NCBI GenBank assembly: GCA_016235425.1
Contig: JACRLC010000067.1
Location: 26,881 to 90,880, forward strand
Length of the DNA: 64,000 nt
From: Chloroflexota bacterium
Lineage (GTDB): Bacteria; Chloroflexota; Anaerolineae; Anaerolineales; Villigracilaceae
Direction of reading: 5' to 3'
Notes under the pieces: model-generated
The model's database searches: none
What the model saw: only the letters and a program-made list of their open reading frames with translations
Told to the model about the DNA's origin: nothing
Position numbers and translations under genes: made by a program
Part shown: positions 35,404 to 43,316 of the stretch, piece after piece
How positions within the stretch are numbered: position 1 is the stretch's first letter
Layout: each line of letters starts with the position of its first letter

Positions 35404-36240
35404 ACTTCACCGAAACCGCCAGCCCGCCCCATCATAAACGTTGGGGCTATTTTACGAAGCGGTGTGCTGAGCTGGTGGGCGAGCCTGTCGAGACCCTGCC
35501 GAAGTGTCTCATCCGCGCCGTGTCCAACCGAAACGATTGCGAGGACACGCGTCACGATGATCGGGGTTTTGAGGAGACCTGACATGTCTCATCCGCGCCG
35601 TGATTGACCAGAGCCATCGCGTGGATATGGGTCACGATGATCGGATAAACCGTCCACGAATTTGAACCACGAATAAACGAATACAGGCGCACCAGTTCGA
35701 GTATTCGTGTCCTATTCGTGGACGGTTGACTCCCAAGACCTGCTGAACGTGTCTCATCCGCGCCGTGGTTGGCCAGAGTTTTCGCGCGGACAAAGGCCAT
35801 AATCGTCAGACTTTCGCGGAGACATGTCAGGTCTTTCTGGAATCGAGGAGAAAAACTGGATTCGCGGGTTCAGGTGGGAAACCTGCCGAAGGTGTCTCAC
35901 CCGCACCGTGTCCAACCGAAACGATTGCGGGGAGGCGCGTCACGATGATCGGGGTTTTGATGAGACCTGACATGTCTCATCCGCGCCGTGATTGACCAGG
36001 GCCATCGCGTGGATATGGGTCACGATGATCGGACTTTCGCCGGGTGGGAAACCTGCCGAAGGTGTCTCACCCGCGCTGTGTCCAACCGAAACGATTGCGG
36101 AGAGGCGCGTCACGATGATCGGGGTTCTGCGGAGACACTTCGACAGGCTCAGTGCAACGCATGTCAGGTCTGCTTGTCGCGAACGCGAATCGAAATAGGG
36201 AAATCCACATCCATCCACGTTCATCCGCGTCCCCAAAATT
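35404..36240. repeat. Array of ~81-bp degenerate tandem repeats
   Basis: No gene. Six copies of a unit beginning tgtctca[t/c]ccgc[g/a]c[c/t]gtg at 35504, 35585, 35749, 35892, 35973 and 36062; five of them carry gtcacgatgatcgg about 45 bp later. Two alternating versions exist: one with tccaaccgaaacgattgcg, the other with attgaccagagccatcgcg. Spacings of 81, 164, 143, 81 and 89 show an 81-bp period with insertions and losses. One break holds a separate hairpin element (35648-35727). Confidence 0.8.
35648..35727. mobile_element. Small hairpin element inside the 81-bp repeat array
   Basis: 80 bp with perfect 14-base terminal inverted repeats aaccgtccacgaat and attcgtggacggtt and no coding capacity. 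It interrupts the array between the second and third repeat units. Confidence 0.55.
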
Positions 36241-36262
36241 ACATCCCGTCCTAAATCCGTGA

Positions 36263-36301
36263 TGACAAATATTTATCAAAAAAGTGATAAATATCTTGTC
36301 A
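36263..36301 (+). promoter_or_regulatory. Operator-like inverted repeat over the FTR1 promoter
   Basis: tgacaaatatttatca (36263-36278) and tgataaatatcttgtca (36285-36301) are near-perfect arms around aaaaag. The right arm ends exactly with the -35 TTGTCA, so a bound repressor would block the promoter. A+T-rich and symmetric, in the manner of Fur/DtxR-type iron operators; which protein binds is unknown. Confidence 0.6.
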
Positions 36302-36325
36302 CTTCCCCAGCCTGCATGATACAAT
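36296..36325 (+). promoter_or_regulatory. Promoter of the FTR1 gene
   Basis: TTGTCA (36296-36301), 18-bp spacer, TACAAT (36320-36325). Confidence 0.6.
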
Positions 36326-36335
36326 TTTCAAGATA

Positions 36336-36365
36336 AATCAGCCTGAAATAGGCTGGTTTTTATAT
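36336..36365 (+). terminator. Leader hairpin with U-run (attenuator-like)
   Basis: aatcagcct / aggctggtt makes a 9-bp stem (one G-U) with loop gaaat, followed by tttat. It lies between the promoter and ATG 36389, where an intrinsic terminator would act as an attenuator. No alternative pairing partner is obvious. Confidence 0.45.
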
Positions 36366-36388
36366 CCCCAACTTGATACGAGGTGTAA

Positions 36389-37240
36389 ATGCTCCCCTCC
36401 TATTTACTTTCCCTCCGCGAAGGCCTTGAAGCCGCTCTCATTATTGGAATTGCCATTGGCGCACTGCGAAAGATCCGCCGCACGGATCTCGCCCCGGCCC
36501 TCTGGCTTGGCACGTTCAGTGCGGTGGCCGTCAGTATTCTCGCTGCCGTTTTGCTCACCAATTTCGGCATGTCACTCCAGGGGGAGGCGGAGAAAATCTT
36601 CGAAGGCTTGACCATGCTCATCGCCGCAGGAATCCTTACCTGGATGATCTTCTGGATGAGCAAGCAATCGCGCACGCTCAAGGCTGAACTGGAAGAAGGC
36701 GTGAACAAGGCCGCAGTATCCACCGGCAAACGCGCACTCTTCTGGCTGGCTTTTGTCGCAGTGGTGCGCGAAGGTATCGAGCTGGCGCTGTTCCTCACCG
36801 CCGCATTTTTCGTAGGCGACCAGAGTCAGATCACCGCCAACACCGCGCAGACCCTGGCAGGCGCGATCCTGGGTCTTGGCACAGCCATTCTGCTCGGCTG
36901 GACTCTCTTCGCCACCACTGTCCGCCTCGACTTGCGCCGCTTCTTCCAGGTGACGGGCGCACTGCTCATCATGTTCGCGGCGGGGTTGGTCGCACATGGC
37001 GTGCATGAGTTCAACGAAGTTGCCTGGATTCCATCCGTCATCGAGCATGTGTGGGATGTGAATGCCTTTGTGGACGAAAACTCACTGCCGGGTCAATTGC
37101 TGAAGACGCTCTTTGGTTACAACGGCAACCCGTCGTTGACTGAAGTGATCTCTTATTTTGTATATCTTGCAGCCATCATCTTTGTGTTACGCCGCGACAG
37201 CCGCAAGGTAGAGGTGCAAGCAACACAACCTCAAGTGTAG
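36389..37240 (+). CDS. FTR1-family iron permease
   Basis: 283 residues, seven membrane helices, with gaggtg 6-7 bases before ATG 36389. Two REGxE motifs: SLREGLEAALIIG in helix 1 and AVVREGIELALFL in helix 4, the metal-handling glutamates of the FTR1/EfeU family; a GVHEFNEV histidine/glutamate cluster lies near the outer face. Imports ferric or ferrous iron, normally with a ferroxidase (EfeO/EfeB), neither of which is nearby. The preceding operator and hairpin suggest metal control. Confidence 0.93.
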   Translation: MLPSYLLSLREGLEAALIIGIAIGALRKIRRTDLAPALWLGTFSAVAVSILAAVLLTNFGMSLQGEAEKIFEGLTMLIAAGILTWMIFWMSKQSRTLKAELEEGVNKAAVSTGKRALFWLAFVAVVREGIELALFLTAAFFVGDQSQITANTAQTLAGAILGLGTAILLGWTLFATTVRLDLRRFFQVTGALLIMFAAGLVAHGVHEFNEVAWIPSVIEHVWDVNAFVDENSLPGQLLKTLFGYNGNPSLTEVISYFVYLAAIIFVLRRDSRKVEVQATQPQV

Positions 37241-37245
37241 AAAAA

Positions 37246-37302
37246 TTGACAGTCACTTTATCCTCTGTGATCGTGTCGAAGAGACTAAAAGTGGCTGTCA
37301 AC
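37246..37302 (+). repeat. Dispersed hairpin after FTR1
   Basis: ttgacagtcacttt (37246-37259) and aaagtggctgtcaa (37288-37302) pair with one G-U. The tgacagtcac core recurs at 2749 and 4014. Confidence 0.5.
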
Positions 37303-37315
37303 TCCATGAAACGGA

Positions 37316-37356
37316 AACAGGCTCCGGGTCCGAAAAAGACGCGGAGCCTGTTCTTT
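37316..37356 (+). terminator. Terminator-like hairpin after FTR1
   Basis: aacaggctccg (37316-37326) pairs with cggagcctgtt (37342-37352), followed by cttta. Confidence 0.55.
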
Positions 37357-37393
37357 ATCCAAAAATCTTAACTTCACGAAAGTTGAAAGAATA

Positions 37394-37439
37394 CCCGAAA
37401 ACATGGGGACGGGCGTACGCCCGTCCCCATGTTTTCGGG
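37394..37439. repeat. Perfect 46-bp palindrome
   Basis: Twenty-three-base arms meet with no loop (left arm starts cccgaaaacatgggg, right arm ends ccccatgttttcggg). No T-run on either side. Can form a cruciform or a very strong RNA hairpin upstream of the nicotinamidase promoter. Confidence 0.85.
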
Positions 37440-37481
37440 CTTCTCCCAGTTTTTTTGTGATCTACTGATATTTTATTGCGC

Positions 37482-37509
37482 TTGACAAGAGGCATCCCAA
37501 GCGTACAAT
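37482..37509 (+). promoter_or_regulatory. Sigma-A promoter of the NAD salvage genes
   Basis: TTGACA (37482-37487), 16-bp spacer, TACAAT (37504-37509). An in-frame ATG at 37508 overlaps the -10 and cannot be the start of this transcript's gene; GTG 37535 is preferred. Confidence 0.75.
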
Positions 37510-37534
37510 GGGCATACAAAAAAAGGAAAAGACT

Positions 37535-38578
37535 GTGAATAATTTTTCTCTTCCCCTTCCAGACTTCTTTGACCCGGATCGCGTCGGCACGATCTGGCGG
37601 ATTCCGTACGAAAAACGCGCCAAAGAAGCGCAGGACTGGGCGCGTCAACACGGACTTCAACCCTTCGATCTTACTCAGGGCAGGCCTGCCTCCGTTGACC
37701 AGACACGATCCTGGCTGATGCTGGTGGACGTGCAAAACACCTTCTGCGTCCCCGGCTTTGAATTGTACGTCGGCGGCCGCAGTGGGCGCGGCGCAGTGGA
37801 CGACAACACGCGTCTGTGCGAATTTATTTATCGCAATCTTGGCATGATCACGCACATCTCCGCAACGATGGACACGCACAAAGCGCAGCAGATTTTCCAC
37901 GCCATTTTCTTCGTGGATAAGGACGGCAATCATCCCGCGCCATACACGGATATTCACGCAGACGAACTGCGCGATGGCCGCTGGCGATTCAATCCCACGC
38001 TCGCGGCGCAATACGACATTGCCCCCGAATACGGCCAGCAAATGGTGATCCATTATGCGGTGGAGTTGGAACGTAAAGGCAAATATGCGCTGACGATCTG
38101 GCCGTATCACGCCATGCTCGGCGGGATCGGTCACGCGCTGGTTCCGGCAGTGGAAGAGGCCATCTTCTTCCATTCCATCGCGCGCCAGGCGCAAGCGGAT
38201 TTCGATGTGAAGGGCGATAAACCGTTCACCGAAAATTATTCCGTCATCGGCCCCGAAGTGCTGACAGGCCCCATGGGCGAGATGCTCGGCGTCCGCAACA
38301 CGAAGTTCATCGAGCTGCTGCAGGAGTATGACAGGTTGTTCATCGCCGGGCAGGCCAAGAGTCACTGCGTAGCGTGGACGGTTTCAGACCTGCTCGAAGA
38401 TATCCAGGCCACCGACCCCGAACTCGCAAAGAAAGTCTATCTGCTGGAGGATTGCACATCGCCCGTAGTCGTCCCCGGCGTGGTGGATCACACCGACGCG
38501 GCAGATGCGGCTTTTGAAAGATTTGCAAAGGCGGGGATGCATATTGTGAAATCAACGGATGTAATGGAACAGGGATGA
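37535..38578 (+). CDS. pncA: Isochorismatase-family nicotinamidase
   Basis: 347 residues from GTG 37535, which has aaggaaaagact in front of it. Catalytic triad: Asp in MLVDVQNTF, the lysine region [19 protein letters not shown], and the nucleophile in KSHCVAWT (about 277), with metal ligands DTHKAQQ and H. Hydrolyses nicotinamide to nicotinate, which the downstream phosphoribosyltransferase would use. It is longer than PncA from E. coli (about 210 residues). Oddity: residues near 45-55 ([11 protein letters not shown]) come from an in-frame copy of the cttcgat.ttactcaggg dispersed repeat. Confidence 0.82.
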   Translation: MNNFSLPLPDFFDPDRVGTIWRIPYEKRAKEAQDWARQHGLQPFDLTQGRPASVDQTRSWLMLVDVQNTFCVPGFELYVGGRSGRGAVDDNTRLCEFIYRNLGMITHISATMDTHKAQQIFHAIFFVDKDGNHPAPYTDIHADELRDGRWRFNPTLAAQYDIAPEYGQQMVIHYAVELERKGKYALTIWPYHAMLGGIGHALVPAVEEAIFFHSIARQAQADFDVKGDKPFTENYSVIGPEVLTGPMGEMLGVRNTKFIELLQEYDRLFIAGQAKSHCVAWTVSDLLEDIQATDPELAKKVYLLEDCTSPVVVPGVVDHTDAADAAFERFAKAGMHIVKSTDVMEQG

Positions 38579-38601
38579 GCAATGGGTAATTGAATTGCAC
38601 A

Positions 38602-38610
38602 TGCTATAAT
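38602..38610 (+). promoter_or_regulatory. Extended -10 promoter for the MNT-HEPN pair
   Basis: TGCTATAAT is a perfect extended -10 (TG at 38602-38603, TATAAT 38605-38610), with 12 bases to ATG 38623, giving a leader of only about 5 bases. Confidence 0.6.
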
Positions 38611-38622
38611 TTGGCAAGTCTT

Positions 38623-38964
38623 ATGAAAATCATTTCAACCCCGCTACGAAAGGAAATCGTCTCTCGCCTTGTGGAAGAATTTCATCCTGAGACGATCTAT
38701 CTCTTTGGCTCACACGCCTGGGGGACTCCGCATGATGGAAGCGATATGGATTTGATGGTCATTGTCACCACCAGCCGCCAAAAACCAATCCAACGGGCGA
38801 TACGCGCTCAACGAAGTCTAAAGGGACTCAAGGCATCTGTAGACGTATTGGTAAAAACGCGCAGGGAATTCGAGCGCTACACTTCTGTGAAAGCTTCACT
38901 GGAAGCGCAGATCACACGAGAGGGCAAATTATTATATGGACGCAAAACTCTCCCTCGTGCGTAA
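38623..38964 (+). CDS. MNT-type minimal nucleotidyltransferase (antitoxin)
   Basis: 113 residues from ATG 38623. Nucleotidyltransferase motif FGSHAWGTPHDGSDMDL with metal-binding Asp41 and Asp43, then DVLVKTRREFERY with the third acidic position. In MNT-HEPN systems this enzyme AMPylates and so inactivates the HEPN partner (established for MntA-HepT). Its 3' end overlaps the HEPN gene by 29 bp. Confidence 0.88.
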   Translation: MKIISTPLRKEIVSRLVEEFHPETIYLFGSHAWGTPHDGSDMDLMVIVTTSRQKPIQRAIRAQRSLKGLKASVDVLVKTRREFERYTSVKASLEAQITREGKLLYGRKTLPRA

Positions 38965-39343
38965 ATGGATTATGAAGGCAAGGCGCGACTTGCTTTCCGC
39001 AAAAAAACTCGCGCGCGGCAAAGACCCTTATCTTGATACGGCAATTTACCATTGCCAGCAGTTGGCCGAAAAAGTGATCAAGGGGTGGTTGGTCTATCAC
39101 GATATTTCCTTTGAGAAGACTCATGATTTGCGTTTACTTATGATATTGGCGTCTGAAGCAGAGCCAAAATTCAAGCCGTGGGTGGACATTGTCGTTCAAA
39201 TATCACCCTATGCAACCGCATATCGCTATCCGGGAGAAGTTTTGGAGCCAACCGAGAAGGAATTTCTTCAGGCTTTTAAGAACGCCAGCACCTTGTATGA
39301 ATTTGTGTGTTCCCTGCTCCCCACTGTAGTAAGCGCTCCATAG
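38936..39343 (+). CDS. HEPN-domain protein (toxin partner of MNT)
   Basis: 135 residues, all-helical. AIYHCQQLAEKVIKGWLVYHDISFEKTHDLRLLMILA is the HEPN core; the family's RNase-type catalytic residues (R..4-6 x..H) are not clear in this sequence, while the THDL histidine is kept. HEPN proteins of these pairs act as RNases or tRNA-modifying toxins. Next to its cognate minimal nucleotidyltransferase, within the NAD salvage locus. Confidence 0.82.
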   Translation: MDAKLSLVRKWIMKARRDLLSAKKLARGKDPYLDTAIYHCQQLAEKVIKGWLVYHDISFEKTHDLRLLMILASEAEPKFKPWVDIVVQISPYATAYRYPGEVLEPTEKEFLQAFKNASTLYEFVCSLLPTVVSAP

Positions 39344-39405
39344 TTTTGCTAGATCCGGCAGATTTCGTGTCTGCCGCATTCTGCATTAATCCCACCCAAA
39401 ATCTC

Positions 39406-40749
39406 ATGTCCCTCTTTGACAACAAACGACTCACCAACGAAACCTTCAAACTCGATATCGAACGCATGCGCCGCGGCTGGTATTCGGACAAGTACTTCGA
39501 GAACATCAACCGCATGTTGACCGCGCTCTCCGGCGCAGGATACAGCTACGCGGGCACGCACCATAACCTGCCCGCGGGCATTTCGCCGGATCAAATCGCG
39601 GTGGGTGACATTGAAGTGGAAATGCAGTGGTTCACGCGGCACATCGGCAGGGCGGTCGTCGTTGGTGTGGACAAGGCGCTGGCCATGCTCAAGCATTGCA
39701 CGGGTTATTTTGAAGGGGATAATTTTGTTGATACCGCAAACCGCCTGGAAGTCCACGCTGTTCACGATGGAACCATCGTCGAATCCGACGGCAACCCGAT
39801 GAACGTCCTACCTGTGTTGAAAGTGCGCGGGCGCTACCGGGATTTTGCGCTCCTCGAAACACCCACGCTCGGCATCCTCACGCGCTCCAGCCGCGTGGCG
39901 ACAAACGTTTATGAAACACTGATGGCCGCAAAGGGCAAACCAGTGCTTTTCTTCCCGGCGCGCTTCGACCTGCACGAAGTCCAGGCCGCGGATGGATACG
40001 CCTACAACATTGCGGTGCAGCGCTTCAACATGGACTTTTCGCACACCGTCGGCCCGTTCATCTCCACCGACGCGCAAGGCGATTGGTGGGGCGGCGCGGG
40101 CGGCGGAACCATCGCACACGCGGCCATCGCTTCCTTCCTCGGCGATACAGCCGAAGCGATGATGGCCTTTGCGCGCGTCCTGCCTGCAAGAATTCCACGC
40201 ATCGCGCTCGTGGATTTCAACAACGATTCCATCCGCGATTCCCTGCTCGTGCTGGATGCGATGTTCGCAAAATATCGTGAGTGCATGGATGCGGGGAACG
40301 AGGAGGAAGCCGCGAAATATAAACTATTCGGCGTGCGGCTCGACACGAGCGGAAGCGTCCGCGACGTTTCCGTGCAGCCGCTGGGCGACCCGGCGCTCGA
40401 TCTCGGCGTCACACCGCGGCTTGTGTTCAACGTCCGCCAGGCGTTGGATTCTGCGTCAGAACGCTGGAGCATACCTGAGGCCTGGAAAGAAGCGGCGCGT
40501 GAATTTTGTCGAAGTGTGAAGATCGTTGTCTCCGGCGGTTTCAATCCAGATAAAATCCGCAAGTTTGAAAAGCTGGGAGTCCCCGCCGATATTTATGCAG
40601 TCGGCTCGTACCTGTTCAACAACAACGGCGCGACCGTCACCGATTTCACCGCGGACGTGGTGCGCGTGAAAGTTCATGGCGCATGGATTGACATGCCAAA
40701 GGTGGGACGCAGGCCGCGCGATAATGAGGATTTGGAACGGGCGTGGTAA
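39406..40749 (+). CDS. pncB: Nicotinate phosphoribosyltransferase
   Basis: 447 residues from ATG 39406. Family motifs: FKLDIERMRRGWYSDKYF, HNLPAGISPDQIAVGDIEV (compact-type), GILTRSSRVATNVYETL, DFNNDSIRDSLLVLDA, KIVVSGGFNPDKIRKFEKLGVPADIYAVGSYL. Converts nicotinate plus PRPP to nicotinate mononucleotide. Together with the nicotinamidase it forms a salvage route to NAD, split by the MNT-HEPN pair. Upstream in-frame sequence to 39307 overlaps the HEPN gene and is not needed. Confidence 0.93.
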   Translation: MSLFDNKRLTNETFKLDIERMRRGWYSDKYFENINRMLTALSGAGYSYAGTHHNLPAGISPDQIAVGDIEVEMQWFTRHIGRAVVVGVDKALAMLKHCTGYFEGDNFVDTANRLEVHAVHDGTIVESDGNPMNVLPVLKVRGRYRDFALLETPTLGILTRSSRVATNVYETLMAAKGKPVLFFPARFDLHEVQAADGYAYNIAVQRFNMDFSHTVGPFISTDAQGDWWGGAGGGTIAHAAIASFLGDTAEAMMAFARVLPARIPRIALVDFNNDSIRDSLLVLDAMFAKYRECMDAGNEEEAAKYKLFGVRLDTSGSVRDVSVQPLGDPALDLGVTPRLVFNVRQALDSASERWSIPEAWKEAAREFCRSVKIVVSGGFNPDKIRKFEKLGVPADIYAVGSYLFNNNGATVTDFTADVVRVKVHGAWIDMPKVGRRPRDNEDLERAW

Positions 40750-40802
40750 TTGGACGAAAGACTGTAGACGGTGGACGATAAACGGTCAACCGTCCATGGT
40801 CA

Positions 40803-41210
40803 TTATTTCAGTAATTCGGGGATGACTTCCAACATCTCGCTTCTTACCTGACGAAAAACCTGCTTGCGCTCCTCATCAGTTCCCTCCGCTTTGGCAGGAT
40901 CCACGAAACTGCGATGGACGCGTTTTCCCGCTTTCCCCGGCCAGACCGGGCATTCCTCCGCGGCTGAATCGCAGACGGTGACGACGAGATCGAAATCCCT
41001 GGTGGGCAAATCGTTGATGTGCTTGGATTGGCCTGAATGCGCGATGCCGATTTCGGCCAGCACATCCACCGCAAAGGGATGGACATGGCCCGCAGGTTTT
41101 GTGCCAGCCGAAAACGCCCGCCATTCTGGATAGCGGGCGTTGACGATTGCTTCAGCCATTTGCGAGCGGCAGGAGTTGCCAGTACAAAGGAAGAGAACGG
41201 TTCGAGTCAT
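40803..41210 (-). CDS. arsC: Arsenate reductase, low-molecular-weight phosphatase type
   Basis: 135 residues from ATG 41210. FLCTGNSCRSQMAEA active-site P-loop (Cys10), a second redox pair in VTVCDSAAEECPVWPG, and HRSFVDPAKAEG with the catalytic Asp. The three cysteines are those of thioredoxin-coupled ArsC, which reduces arsenate to arsenite. Neighbour of phoU and pst genes, which import arsenate along with phosphate. Confidence 0.92.
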   Translation of the reverse strand: MTRTVLFLCTGNSCRSQMAEAIVNARYPEWRAFSAGTKPAGHVHPFAVDVLAEIGIAHSGQSKHINDLPTRDFDLVVTVCDSAAEECPVWPGKAGKRVHRSFVDPAKAEGTDEERKQVFRQVRSEMLEVIPELLK

Positions 41211-41291
41211 TTTGTAGTGCGACATTCATGTCGCTTCTTCAAAGGGGCGACATGAATGCCTGCCCTGAGTTTATCGAAGGGTCGCGTTACC
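41211..41291. repeat. Dispersed repeat between arsC and phoU
   Basis: gcgacattcatgtcgc (41220-41235) is a palindrome, repeated as gcgacatgaatgc at 41249, and cctgccctgagtttatcgaaggg (41259-41281) is a common short repeat also seen at 9555-9575 and 36137-36152. Confidence 0.55.
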
Positions 41292-41975
41292 TTATTGATT
41301 CTTCCAGAATTCATCGTCGGTGTCTTTGATCTCGGTCATTTCGCCGGTGGCGATGAAAACCGTGCGTTCGCAGATGTTGGTGACGCGGTCTGCGACGCGT
41401 TCGAGATTATGTGCCACCCACAACAGCCAGTTGGCGCGCTCGATGGATTTTGGATCTTGAATCACAAACGTCATCAGTTCGCGGTAGACCTGGTTGTAGA
41501 GCGCGTCCACTTCGTCATCTTCAATCGGGATGGCACGCGCGGCTTCCACGTCTTCGTTGATGAAAGCCGTCAGCGCGCGGTGGAGCATGTCCACGTCTTT
41601 TTGCGCCATGCGGGGGATGTCAATCAGCGGCTTGAGCAATGGCTGGTCGCCCATGCGGATGTTGATGTTGGCGATCCCTTTGGCATAATCGCCCATGCGC
41701 TCCAGTTCAGAGATGATCTCCATCGTGGAGGCCAGCAGGCGTAAATCGTGCGCCATCGGCTGCTGGGTGGCGATCAGGATCATCAACTGGTTTTCGATCT
41801 CAAAACGCTTTCCGTTGATCTCGCGGTCGAATTGCAGGATTTTTTCAGCCGCCTTGATATCGCGCTTTTTCAGTGATTCCACCGAGTCAAGAATGGACTG
41901 CTCGACCATACTGCCGAGCAGTAGCACGTTGTCTTTCACTTGTTGAAGTTCGGTCTCAAAAGTTTTGCGGAGCAT
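41292..41975 (-). CDS. phoU: Phosphate transport regulator PhoU (copy 1)
   Basis: 227 residues from ATG 41975. Two PhoU helical bundles with the typical ERMGDYAKGIANI and NLERVADRVTNICERTVFIATGE motifs, DREINGKRFEIENQLMILIA in between. PhoU bridges the Pst transporter and PhoR and keeps the regulon off in high phosphate. Sits between two arsC genes and the pst operon. Confidence 0.95.
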   Translation of the reverse strand: MLRKTFETELQQVKDNVLLLGSMVEQSILDSVESLKKRDIKAAEKILQFDREINGKRFEIENQLMILIATQQPMAHDLRLLASTMEIISELERMGDYAKGIANINIRMGDQPLLKPLIDIPRMAQKDVDMLHRALTAFINEDVEAARAIPIEDDEVDALYNQVYRELMTFVIQDPKSIERANWLLWVAHNLERVADRVTNICERTVFIATGEMTEIKDTDDEFWKNQ

Positions 41976-42050
41976 AAGAGCCTCTTTTGTTTGCACTAAT
42001 TAATCCGGGAGCAATCACATTGTAACTTAAATTTCACCTGGCTTTTCGGC

Positions 42051-42506
42051 TCAGGCCGGCAGGGAAGAAGATGGGGTGATGTCTTGTCCTGCAAGCCACT
42101 GACGAACGCGTTGATCGACCTGCCCGCACAATTTCCGCACGCGATCCAATCGCTCGCCATCGGAGCCTTCGAACTTGGCAGGGTCATCGAACGGCCAATG
42201 TTCCCGCCTGCCCATGTTCAGAAAAATGGTCGGGCAATTTTCTTCAGCATGGCCGCAGACCGTGATGACGTGAGAAAAGTGCACCCGGCCAAGGTATTCA
42301 TTGACGCCCTTGGAACGCTGGTCTTTCATATCCAGTCCGCGCTCCTGCATGGCTGACAGCGCTTCGGGAAGGATAAAGCCTTTCGGTTCCAAACCCGCGC
42401 TATGTACGTCGAAGTGTTCCCCCGCATAGGCGCGCAGGAAAGCCTCCGCTATCTGACTGCGGGCGGAATTACCCGTGCAAAGAAAGAGAATTTTTGGCCT
42501 GGTCAT
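42051..42506 (-). CDS. ArsC-type low-molecular-weight protein (copy 2)
   Basis: 151 residues from ATG 42506 with a tggag ribosome site. ILFLCTGNSARSQIAEAF keeps the catalytic Cys and the P-loop Arg, but the second Cys of the loop (CRSQ in copy 1) is Ala here; a later CGHAEENCP pair and FDDPAKFEG are present. Most likely an arsenate reductase of the thioredoxin class or a tyrosine phosphatase. It follows pstB by 13 bp on the same strand, so it is the tail of the pst operon. Confidence 0.88.
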   Translation of the reverse strand: MTRPKILFLCTGNSARSQIAEAFLRAYAGEHFDVHSAGLEPKGFILPEALSAMQERGLDMKDQRSKGVNEYLGRVHFSHVITVCGHAEENCPTIFLNMGRREHWPFDDPAKFEGSDGERLDRVRKLCGQVDQRVRQWLAGQDITPSSSLPA

Positions 42507-42519
42507 GGCTTCTCCATTT

Positions 42520-43314
42520 TTAACCAAACCGCCCCGTGACATAGTCTTCAGTCCGTTTGTCCTTCGGGTTGGTGAAGATGCGGTTCGTCTCGTCGAATTC
42601 GATGACCGTACCGGCGCGTTCGTCGTTGATCATCATCATGGCGGTGTAATCGGAGGCACGCGCGGCCTGTTGCATGTTGTGGGTGACGATCACGATGGTG
42701 TAGTTTTTCTTGAGTTCCTGCATCAATTCTTCGATCTTGAGCGTGGCAATCGGGTCGAGCGCGGAGGCGGGTTCGTCCATCAAAATGACCTCCGGCTGGA
42801 CAGCCAGCGCACGCGCGATGCACAGTCTCTGCTGCTGTCCACCTGAAAGCGCCAGGCCGGACTGTTTGAGTTTGTCCTTCACTTCGTCCCACAGCGCAGA
42901 CTGACGAAGGCAGGACTCGACCAAATCATCCATGTTCCCTTTGAAGCCGTGAATACGCGCGCCCCAGGCAATATTTTCATAAATGGATTTGGGGAAGGGA
43001 TTCGGTTTCTGGAAGACCATGCCGATTCTATACCGGACCTCAACCGGGTCCACCGAAGGGTCATACAGATTCTGCCCTTCAAAATTGATCTCGCCTTCGA
43101 TGCGCGTGCCTGCAAAGAGTTCGTTCATGCGGTTGAAGGCGCGTAACAATGTTGACTTTCCGCACCCCGACGGCCCGATGATGGCCGTGATTTTGTTGCG
43201 CTCCACCGGCAGGTGAACGCCGATCACTGCGCGGAAATTGCCGTAGTAGATGCCGAGGCTGCGCGCCTCCAGCACGAATTTGGATGTCCCGTTCTGTGGA
43301 ATGGGCTGGGTCAT
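42520..43314 (-). CDS. pstB: Phosphate ABC transporter ATPase PstB (copy 1)
   Basis: 264 residues from ATG 43314 (frames further up run into pstA). Walker [22 protein letters not shown] loop FQKPNPFP, signature [16 protein letters not shown], Walker [14 protein letters not shown], switch [16 protein letters not shown]. Intact. Energises import through PstCA. Stop lies 2 bp short of the next gene's ribosome site. Confidence 0.96.
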   Translation of the reverse strand: MTQPIPQNGTSKFVLEARSLGIYYGNFRAVIGVHLPVERNKITAIIGPSGCGKSTLLRAFNRMNELFAGTRIEGEINFEGQNLYDPSVDPVEVRYRIGMVFQKPNPFPKSIYENIAWGARIHGFKGNMDDLVESCLRQSALWDEVKDKLKQSGLALSGGQQQRLCIARALAVQPEVILMDEPASALDPIATLKIEELMQELKKNYTIVIVTHNMQQAARASDYTAMMMINDERAGTVIEFDETNRIFTNPKDKRTEDYVTGRFG

Positions 43315-43316
43315 AT

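Noticed and set aside
35404..36240. A CRISPR-like array
   Set aside because: Repeat distances vary from 81 to 164 bp and the parts between repeats are repeated too, so there are no unique spacers; no cas genes nearby.
37355..38365. A 336-codon frame antisense to the nicotinamidase gene
   Set aside because: It runs across the palindrome, the promoter and the pncA coding region; no recognisable domain.
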